A stretch of 6,777 nt of DNA from Eggerthellales bacterium UBA948. GTDB lineage: Bacteria > Actinomycetota > Coriobacteriia > Coriobacteriales > UBA8131. Of this stretch, positions 1 to 5,366 are shown one piece after another. The stretch lies in contig DBCW01000143.1 in NCBI GenBank assembly GCA_002293265.1, forward strand, positions 8,758 to 15,534, given 5' to 3'. A model generated the notes under the pieces. The model was given only the letters and a program-made list of their open reading frames with translations, searched no databases and was not told where the DNA came from. Within the stretch, counting starts at the first letter, position 1, and each line of letters starts with the position of its first letter. A program made the position numbers and the translations under genes.

Positions 1-28
1 TTTTACACGCTTTTACACGCTTTTACAG
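1..28. repeat. Decamer direct repeat TTTTACACGC (two copies plus a partial third)
   Basis: TTTTACACGC occurs at 1-10 and 11-20, and TTTTACA follows at 21-27 before the pattern breaks. The period of 10 bp is close to one helical turn. All three forward frames stop within the first 45 bases and no gene covers this stretch, so the repeat is non-coding here. It begins at the window edge and may extend further upstream. Spaced this way it could be a tandem protein-binding site, or a simple short tandem repeat; the sequence does not decide between them. Confidence 0.5.
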
Positions 29-98
29 TGAAGCATAACACATAGCCTAGAGCTGTCAAATTTAGTTTAGCTTGCAAAAATGATTACGCTAAATGATT

Positions 99-107
99 TG
101 ATATACT
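99..107 (+). promoter_or_regulatory. Candidate extended -10 promoter for ugd or a leader RNA
   Basis: TGA followed by TATACT (99-107) fits the extended -10 form TGnTATAAT with one mismatch in the hexamer. No good -35 hexamer lies 16-18 bp upstream; the nearest TTGCAA, at 72-77, is too far away. An extended -10 can work without a good -35. Transcription would begin near 113-116 and leave about 180 nt of leader before ugd, containing the two hairpins listed separately. This is a match by eye only. Confidence 0.4.
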
Positions 108-122
108 TTACAGACCAGCAAA

Positions 123-150
123 GCCCGGTAGTTGTTAACAGGTGGCGGGC
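123..150 (+). other. Small GC-rich leader hairpin upstream of ugd
   Basis: GCCCG at 123-127 is complementary to CGGGC at 146-150, with an 18-nt loop. It would lie near the 5' end of any transcript started by the extended -10 at 99-107. The stem is only five pairs, so by itself it is weak. It matters mainly because it precedes the stronger hairpin at 165-195 in a stretch that is visibly richer in GC than its surroundings. Confidence 0.3.
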
Positions 151-164
151 GACGCAGGGTTTAA

Positions 165-206
165 AGAGCGGTTAGGGTGGCGTCTCTACCGCTTTCTTAC
201 TTTTCT
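165..206 (+). terminator. Strong hairpin plus pyrimidine run: possible terminator or attenuator
   Basis: Bases 165-171 pair with 189-195 (one G-U), then U172 bulges, and 173-177 pair with 184-188 (one G-U), leaving a six-base loop at 178-183. That gives about 12 pairs including AGCGG with CCGCT. The run after it, TTTCTTACTTTTCT, is T-rich but interrupted, so termination would be imperfect. It could end a transcript arriving from the left, act as an attenuator in the ugd leader, or close a roughly 90-nt small RNA started at the 99-107 promoter. The pairing is seen directly; the function is inferred. Confidence 0.45.
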
Positions 207-296
207 CGCGCTGTCAATCTTTTTGCAATTAAATAACGTGTATCTTTGTTACACTTATGCAATCAGGCTAATAGGATCAATACGATTGGGAGTCTA

Positions 297-1511
297 ATGA
301 CAACAGCATCAAGGAGAAAAGTTGCAGTCATCGGGGCGGGTTATGTTGGGCTTTCGCTTGCGGCAGTAATGGCGCAATTCCAAGACGTTTGGGTAGTGGA
401 TATAGACCAAGGCAGAATTGATAAAATCTTAGGCGGAGTATCTCCCATCGAGGATCCGGATATTAATAACTACCTCAACTCTCCCAAGAAGCAAATATCT
501 GCCACACTTGATTTAAAGGAAGCTGTGAAAGATGCAGCATTTGTGGTGATTGCCACTCCAACAAATTATGATGAAGAAAAAAGTTTCTTTGATACATCTT
601 CTGTTGATGCGGTTGCATTAAGTGTGTCCGAATACGAACCTAATGCTACTATAGTCATTAAATCAACAGTTCCCGTTGGCTATACCGCAAACCTTTTTCA
701 ACAATTAAGAGGAGTTAATCCTGCGGCAAAACTGCTTTTTTCTCCTGAATTCTTGCGCGAGGGAAGCGCTGTTTATGATACCTTGCACCCATCCAGAATC
801 ATTGTTGGAGCTCCGGAGCAAAATGATGAGCTCGCAAAATCAGCAAAGTTGTTTGCCGAGCTTTTAAAAGAGTGTTCACATGATGATGGTGTAAACGCTC
901 TTGTTATGTCTTCGACAGAAGCAGAAGCAGTTAAGTTGTTTGCCAACACTTATTTAGCCATGCGAATAGCTTTCTTTAATGAGCTGGACTCATACGCAGA
1001 ATCTCGCAACCTTGGCACAAAAAACATAATAAGCGGGGTATGCCTTGATCCGCGTATTGGCTCACACTATAACAACCCTTCGTTTGGCTATGGCGGTTAC
1101 TGTCTGCCAAAGGACACCAAACAATTATTGGCCAACTACTTAGATGTTCCCAACAACTTAATAGCTGCAATTGTCGATTCAAATAGAACACGCAAGGATT
1201 TTATTGCCGAGCAGGTGCTTGCCAAAAACCCAAAAACAGTTGGTATATACCGCTTAGTAATGAAGCAAGGTTCTGACAATTTTAGAAGCTCCTCTATCCA
1301 AGGTATCATGAAGCGCATAAAAGCTAAGGGCATAAGAGTTGTTGTCTATGAGCCTAATCTCAAGGAAGACGATTTCTTTAACTCAAGGGTCATTCGCGAT
1401 TTCGAAGAGTTTAAAAATGCTTCCGACATCATCGTTGCAAACAGGATGCACGAAAACTTGGTTGATGTGGCCGACAAAGTTTACACTCGCGACCTTTTCA
1501 ACGAGTCGTAG
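297..1511 (+). CDS. ugd: UDP-glucose 6-dehydrogenase (nucleotide-sugar dehydrogenase)
   Basis: A 404-residue cytoplasmic enzyme expected to oxidise UDP-glucose to UDP-glucuronate with two NAD+, a precursor for capsule or other surface glycans. The N-terminal Rossmann motif GAGYVG is at residues 13-18. PTNYD is near 88-92, KSTVPVG at 122-128 and SPEFLREG at 149-156. The central helix holds the conserved lysine ([13 protein letters not shown]213), and the catalytic cysteine lies in GGYCLPKD (C269). A C-terminal UDP-binding domain starts near residue 312. Length fits the short bacterial Ugd type. The frame is open back to a TTG at 246, but ATG at 297 is preferred: the family N-terminus aligns there and GGGAG (288-292) sits four bases before it. 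The whole family is closely related, so a UDP-ManNAc or GDP-mannose dehydrogenase is possible, but the motif set best fits Ugd. It faces the minus-strand genes tail to tail. Confidence 0.93.
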   Translation: MTTASRRKVAVIGAGYVGLSLAAVMAQFQDVWVVDIDQGRIDKILGGVSPIEDPDINNYLNSPKKQISATLDLKEAVKDAAFVVIATPTNYDEEKSFFDTSSVDAVALSVSEYEPNATIVIKSTVPVGYTANLFQQLRGVNPAAKLLFSPEFLREGSAVYDTLHPSRIIVGAPEQNDELAKSAKLFAELLKECSHDDGVNALVMSSTEAEAVKLFANTYLAMRIAFFNELDSYAESRNLGTKNIISGVCLDPRIGSHYNNPSFGYGGYCLPKDTKQLLANYLDVPNNLIAAIVDSNRTRKDFIAEQVLAKNPKTVGIYRLVMKQGSDNFRSSSIQGIMKRIKAKGIRVVVYEPNLKEDDFFNSRVIRDFEEFKNASDIIVANRMHENLVDVADKVYTRDLFNES

Positions 1512-1539
1512 ATGATGGGAACAAGTGAGGCTATGATAT

Positions 1540-2241
1540 TCAATCAGAAGCAACCCAGCCGGAAATGCTCTTAATCTTATCAATCATTTGAGTAATTAAA
1601 TCTTCGTCACATCTAGCCCACAGAAGCTCCGGATCGTTTCCTCCCCATACTTTTTCGGTGAAAAAGGTAAAGACGTGAATCCCTTCTACCACTTCATATT
1701 CAAGTTTTCGAGCAGCAGTATCTGTGATAATTTGCTGGGTAAACATGGCCACATCTGCTCTTGCACCCCTTTTTGAATAGATATCTCGAAGATCATTTAA
1801 ATTCTTTATTAAAAGTTTGTTGTCAGTATCTTTGCAAAACCTATGATGGTAAAGAAAGAATACTCCTCCTTGTTTGCCAATATTTAACAATCTGTCGATT
1901 CTACGAGCAAAAGCTTCACGATGCTGCTCGTTTTCTATTACATCGTGGTGAGTGAACTCAAATCCATTCGAGCACGATTTCTCATATTTATTTATCGCTT
2001 TTGCATAGAACTTGGATCGCACCACAGGACTTCCGTATTGAGTCTCATAGCTGTTTGACTCGTTATCAATGAGTTTTGCAAATCCATCGCTTTCCATTTG
2101 AAGAATGTACTCAATATTGGATCGCCCATGAGAATATGGAGTAGCAAAAGACTTTAGGCCATGTCGCTTTAAAACCCCATCTGACAAACAGTTCTCTCCA
2201 AGAGAAAGATAAGAATATCCGGTGTCGGACAAATCGCTCAT
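1540..2241 (-). CDS. DUF1796-type putative papain-like cysteine peptidase
   Basis: A 233-residue soluble protein without a signal peptide or membrane segment. The N-terminal motif SLGENC (C18), followed by LKRHGLKSFATPYSHGRSNIEYIL, resembles the family annotated as putative papain-like cysteine peptidase (DUF1796). Its cysteine is the presumed nucleophile, and its members are often found near polysaccharide genes; peptidase activity is a fold prediction, not a shown reaction. Other likely conserved features are FTHHDV, FARRIDRLL, FFLYHHRF and a C-terminal VFTFFTEKVWGG. The frame is open to an ATG at 2283, but ATG at 2241 is chosen because AGAGG lies six bases before it and a promoter-like -10 overlaps the 2283 ATG. 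It is the last gene of the minus-strand set, 131 bp after the GT-C-like gene, and its stop is 28 bp from the end of ugd. Its role here is unknown; modifying or processing a surface glycan is a guess from context. Confidence 0.72.
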   Translation of the reverse strand: MSDLSDTGYSYLSLGENCLSDGVLKRHGLKSFATPYSHGRSNIEYILQMESDGFAKLIDNESNSYETQYGSPVVRSKFYAKAINKYEKSCSNGFEFTHHDVIENEQHREAFARRIDRLLNIGKQGGVFFLYHHRFCKDTDNKLLIKNLNDLRDIYSKRGARADVAMFTQQIITDTAARKLEYEVVEGIHVFTFFTEKVWGGNDPELLWARCDEDLITQMIDKIKSISGWVASD

Positions 2242-2256
2242 AAACCACCTCTTAGC
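2229..2256 (-). promoter_or_regulatory. Shine-Dalgarno site that decides the DUF1796 gene start
   Basis: On the minus strand, AAGAGGTGGTTT runs straight into the ATG at 2241, with GAGG six bases before the start codon. The upstream in-frame ATGs at 2283 and 2274 have only AT-rich sequence before them. The product then begins MSDLSDTGYSYLSLGENC, which puts the family motif close to the N-terminus. Confidence 0.6.
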
Positions 2257-2281
2257 AACTATAAAATTTTGCATTGCAGTC

Positions 2282-2308
2282 ATTTTACATTATTCAATAA
2301 TGAAACAA
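2282..2308 (-). promoter_or_regulatory. Candidate promoter with a perfect palindrome between -35 and -10
   Basis: Read on the minus strand, TTGTTT (2303-2308) is followed by the 15-bp palindrome CATTATTGAATAATG (2288-2302) and then TAAAAT (2282-2287), which matches TATAAT at five of six positions. Transcription would begin near 2275, about 34 nt before the ATG at 2241. The 15-bp spacer is shorter than ideal and the -35 is weak, so unaided activity may be low. A palindrome filling the spacer is the classic position for a repressor or activator operator, and no regulator gene is in view. The palindrome is certain; the promoter reading is tentative. Confidence 0.4.
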
Positions 2309-2372
2309 TTATGTTCTTCAACAATTTGGAAGCTGTTAGATACCTTCTGTCCTGCAAAACGCATTGTTCTCA

Positions 2373-4238
2373 CTATTTTGCGACCAACTGATCACTTGTA
2401 GAATACGTTCCCATGTAGCTTTCTTTAGAAACATAATCCTCTATGAAATCAATAATTCTCTCATCTTCATCAATAATAACTAAATAATCTGATTTTTGAA
2501 TTTGAGCCAAAACCTCATCGTTGCTTTTGTTTTCTATATTGGTTATTACTGTTATTTTATTTGTCCAAATATAATACTTTAGCATCCAGGATAAATAGCT
2601 GATCTCATTTTGACTGTTCGGTGCGTATATTGCATATGAAGCGTTTTGCTCACGCACTGTAATTGACTTTACAACTTGCTGTCGCCTTAATACTCTGTTC
2701 TCATAAGATTCGGATTTTATAAAAACATTCTTTACCTCAGCCGAGCCTCCGACCATAAGCAGCATGACACAAACAGTGCAAGAGATTGAGTACATTATGA
2801 TCTTGTCTAAGCTGCTCGCGCTGTGCAATAAAAGAACCAGCTGTAGAACAACCAAGTATTCTAAATACATAGTGATTGTCTTAAGGTAACGTGTGTACCC
2901 GGCAAGTGTCATTGATTCACTGGTAGGCATCGACACAAGATACATAAAGTAAAGACCGATGCAATAAATGACAAAGATTATGTCTGCAAGTATTAAAGTA
3001 ACCAAAAGGACTTGTGATTTTTGCTTTGTCACTCTTTGAATGATAATCACAACTATAGTCAATATATTTAAGAGAATAATATTTCTCACAGGAGCATTGT
3101 TGTACAGGTTAAGGGTTCGCTCCAAAAATACTTGCGAAATACTAGATATATCCTCACCTGACTTAGCTGCAAAAGTATTACTGTAGTTTTCTACACTTAG
3201 AGCGTGCTTGCTCTCACCTCCATCCGGAAATACCAACTCAACATGTATTTGCCACAATATGATGCAAAACAACGGAACAACTAATGCAACAGATGCTATT
3301 GCCAGACTCTTAAGGTTTATCGGAACAATTTCCTTGCTATGCTTAAATCTTGAACGCGCTTTTCTAAATGTAGTAAAGACCGCATATGCAAAAAAACATA
3401 TTGTAACCACGAAGAAGAAAATACCTGAGTTTTTCACTAAAACAAGCGTAGATAAAATAGGGGCAATTATTATTGCAGATTTTAGTATGTCGTCTCGATA
3501 ATATATTACAGCAACAAGACTTGTCACAGCCAGCAGCAATAATAATGTATCTACAGACAAAGTATATATTGAGACAGGCCCACCCAACATATAGATCGAA
3601 AGACATAAAACAATTACAGATGTTATTAACATTTTTAGCTTACGAGTCTTTATATCTTGCTCTTGCCGTGAATCGCAGAAAGCAAACAAACAGGCAAGAC
3701 ATGACAGCATAAATATTGCTTGCGCAAAGAGCATTCTGCCCTCTGTGAAGCCTATAAATTTATTGATAAAATACACAAACAAGGCGCTTCCGGGTGGATA
3801 TGCCTGAAATATGATGATCTCGGATGAGGAGTCAGGCAGTCGATTTGTTAGACTCATTTCCTTGATGATTGTTCCCCAGTGAGAAAAATCATCATACATA
3901 ATCAGATGTCTCCCCTGAATTACAATGAAAAGAAATATTCCTAATAAAAATATCAGTATTAAGCTTAGCTTATTGCTACCCACAAATAGTTTTTTTAACT
4001 CATGTCTCCCACTATGCAACAAGCAAAAATAGCCAAAAGTCGCAATTCCGGATATCAAAATTACATAAGACATAATTGCCATAAGATTTAACAAAGAGGC
4101 AAGATACATTAGCAAAACAATTGTTGAGAAAACAAATACCGGGGAAAACTCAATTCTCATTCTTATCTTCGTGCATGCAATGATACAAAGACCACTTAAA
4201 CTAATGCATAATAGTAAAGACATGATGGCGGTAATCAT
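2373..4238 (-). CDS. Polytopic GT-C-like membrane glycosyltransferase
   Basis: A 621-residue integral membrane protein with roughly a dozen hydrophobic segments and a final soluble region (about 499-621). Segments begin at residue 1; after the one at 91-108 comes a polar loop with YDDFSHWG (D116, D117, H120, W121) and then YPPGSALF at 147-154. An acidic pair in the first outside loop plus a PPG-containing loop is typical of GT-C enzymes, which use polyprenyl-phosphate sugars as donors and transfer outside the membrane. No specific family, donor or acceptor can be named. The ATG overlaps the preceding GT2-GtrA gene by four bases (ATGA), and AAGGA sits nine bases upstream inside that gene, so the two are almost certainly translated together. 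This makes it the likely final transferase (GtrS- or YfhO-like) of the module. A polymerase or flippase-like protein is the alternative. No clear terminator follows. Confidence 0.72.
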   Translation of the reverse strand: MITAIMSLLLCISLSGLCIIACTKIRMRIEFSPVFVFSTIVLLMYLASLLNLMAIMSYVILISGIATFGYFCLLHSGRHELKKLFVGSNKLSLILIFLLGIFLFIVIQGRHLIMYDDFSHWGTIIKEMSLTNRLPDSSSEIIIFQAYPPGSALFVYFINKFIGFTEGRMLFAQAIFMLSCLACLFAFCDSRQEQDIKTRKLKMLITSVIVLCLSIYMLGGPVSIYTLSVDTLLLLLAVTSLVAVIYYRDDILKSAIIIAPILSTLVLVKNSGIFFFVVTICFFAYAVFTTFRKARSRFKHSKEIVPINLKSLAIASVALVVPLFCIILWQIHVELVFPDGGESKHALSVENYSNTFAAKSGEDISSISQVFLERTLNLYNNAPVRNIILLNILTIVVIIIQRVTKQKSQVLLVTLILADIIFVIYCIGLYFMYLVSMPTSESMTLAGYTRYLKTITMYLEYLVVLQLVLLLHSASSLDKIIMYSISCTVCVMLLMVGGSAEVKNVFIKSESYENRVLRRQQVVKSITVREQNASYAIYAPNSQNEISYLSWMLKYYIWTNKITVITNIENKSNDEVLAQIQKSDYLVIIDEDERIIDFIEDYVSKESYMGTYSTSDQLVAK

Positions 4239-4256
4239 AGTTTTCTATCCTTATTG
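4235..4256 (-). promoter_or_regulatory. ATGA stop-start overlap and ribosome site coupling the two glycosylation genes
   Basis: The ATG of the GT-C-like gene (4236-4238) and the TGA of the GT2-GtrA gene (4235-4237) share bases as ATGA. AAGGA lies nine bases before the ATG, within the last codons of the upstream gene. Ribosomes finishing GT2-GtrA can restart at once, so early termination in GT2-GtrA should also lower the yield of the GT-C-like protein. Confidence 0.8.
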
Positions 4257-5347
4257 ATAAATACCCACTCGCGTTGAACAATAAAGCTGAGAAAAAACAA
4301 CAGAGTGTCCACGAGTATTTTAGAAACCGTCACACCAAAAGGTAAGACCATATTAAACAAAAATGAAGTTAGAAGTCCGGACAACAACGTCTGTGAAATT
4401 GCTAAAGTATAGTACTTAAAAACAATTGATGCTTTGTACTTAACTGTAAAAACATACTTACGGTTAACCATGAAGTTGTATAAAGTTGACAATACTCTTG
4501 CCATTGCTGTGGCAACTAGAATTGGATTGAAAACCGTATCTTGGATTATTGATAACACAATTGAGAACAAAATAATATCAAGAGCAAAAGATGAAAGAGC
4601 TGAGAAAGCGAATTTTACAAATGTCTTATATATAAGCAAAGAGTCAATTATCGGACGAAAATGTGTTCCGCTGTTGTCTTCCAAATAAATTGTCTCAATC
4701 GATAGCTCTTTAATAGGAATTCTTTTTTTACCACACTCTATAAGCACGTTCATTTCGTATTCAAATCTATCTCCGGTAACTGTAAGCATTGTTTTTGCCA
4801 GCTCAATTGACATTGCTCTGAGTCCGGTTTGAGTATCAGAAACCGATACGCCACACAGATAGGAAAATACAAGACAGGTTAGTTTGTTCCCAAGACGACT
4901 TTTTAATGGTACGTTTTTATTATCAAAGCTGCGGCACCCCAAAACTAAAAATCTGCTGCCCCCCCCCATGAGCAGTTTTATACATCGTACTACATCACTT
5001 GCCTTATGCTGTCCGTCAGAATCGACGGTGACAACACCAAAAAGGTCATACTGTTGATTCAAGCAATGATTCAATGCAGTCTTTATTGCTTGCCCTTTAC
5101 CCAGATTTGCCGCATGGTGTAAAACTGTACAATCATACTTTTCTTCGGCCTGCTTAAATATATGCTGATAATTTAGACTACTTCCATCATCCACAACTAA
5201 ATAATTTGCTTTAATATCTACGTTATCCGCACTGGATAACTCGTTATGCAAACTTTCAAGAACCTGAAAGAGCATAGAAGTTGGCTCATATGATGGAATA
5301 ATGATCATCATGTTTTTTACTGCATGATATTCATTAAATTCCACCAT
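4235..5347 (-). CDS. GT2 polyprenyl-phosphate glycosyltransferase fused to GtrA
   Basis: A 370-residue two-domain membrane protein. Residues 15-240 are a family 2 glycosyltransferase of the DPM1/GtrB type: IIIPSYEP near 15-22, VVDDGSS at 51-57, NLGKGQAIKTAL at 81-92, the metal-binding DSD at 109-111, and DTQTGLR at 171-177 followed by RFEYEMN. Residues 243-363 form a four-helix GtrA-like domain (KFAFSALSSFALD, YNFMVNRKYVF, SFIVQREWVF). The first domain should transfer a sugar from a nucleotide donor to polyprenyl phosphate on the cytoplasmic face; GtrA proteins are thought to help the lipid-linked sugar cross the membrane. Codons 127-130 (ATG GGG GGG GGC) carry a nine-G run in a loop without conserved residues. 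The start has only a weak ribosome site (TAAG); it lies 19 bp after the surface-protein gene, which suggests one transcript and coupling. The sugar cannot be read from the sequence. Confidence 0.88.
   Translation of the reverse strand: MVEFNEYHAVKNMMIIIPSYEPTSMLFQVLESLHNELSSADNVDIKANYLVVDDGSSLNYQHIFKQAEEKYDCTVLHHAANLGKGQAIKTALNHCLNQQYDLFGVVTVDSDGQHKASDVVRCIKLLMGGGSRFLVLGCRSFDNKNVPLKSRLGNKLTCLVFSYLCGVSVSDTQTGLRAMSIELAKTMLTVTGDRFEYEMNVLIECGKKRIPIKELSIETIYLEDNSGTHFRPIIDSLLIYKTFVKFAFSALSSFALDIILFSIVLSIIQDTVFNPILVATAMARVLSTLYNFMVNRKYVFTVKYKASIVFKYYTLAISQTLLSGLLTSFLFNMVLPFGVTVSKILVDTLLFFLSFIVQREWVFINKDRKL
4959..4967 (-). repeat. G9 homopolymer tract in the GT2-GtrA gene
   Basis: Nine C on the plus strand give nine G on the coding strand, within ATG GGG GGG GGC AGC AGA (M127-GGG-SR). 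With eight G the frame becomes GCA GCA GAT TTT TAG, and with ten G it reads on to CAG CTT TGA, so both neighbouring lengths end translation within about 16 codons. In many bacteria tracts of this kind inside surface-glycan genes are slipped-strand switches. This copy is in the full-length (ON) state. Confidence 0.8.
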
Positions 5348-5366
5348 ATGACTTAGTTTCTGTCGT

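Noticed and set aside
66..93. TTTAGC/GCTAAA inverted repeat in the ugd upstream region
   Set aside because: Six-bp AT-rich arms with a 16-bp spacer and no extension are within chance expectation.
165..195. T-box riboswitch, because GGGTGG and ACCGC occur close together
   Set aside because: A T-box has GGTGG directly followed by NACCGCG and a long upstream specifier stem. Here six extra bases separate the parts, the bases form one simple hairpin, and the downstream gene is not an amino-acid gene.
246..296. In-frame TTG at 246 as the ugd start
   Set aside because: The extra 17 residues do not align with the Ugd N-terminus, there is no ribosome site before 246, and the ATG at 297 has GGGAG at a usable distance.
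2242..2283. ATG at 2283 as the start of the DUF1796 gene
   Set aside because: No Shine-Dalgarno precedes it and a -10-like TAAAAT overlaps it. The ATG at 2241 has a strong AGAGG.
2288..2302. Palindrome as a terminator for the GT-C-like gene
   Set aside because: The arms are almost all A and T and no T-run follows on the minus strand.
3208..3712. Open frames on the plus strand inside the GT-C-like gene, and similar antisense frames in the other genes
   Set aside because: They lie fully opposite well-supported genes, have no ribosome sites or recognisable domains, and read as low-complexity mirror sequence.
3990..3996. A7 coding-strand run in the GT-C-like gene (also one near 4722-4728) as phase-variation tracts
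   Set aside because: Runs of seven A encoding lysine are expected by chance in AT-rich genes; only the nine-G run stands out.
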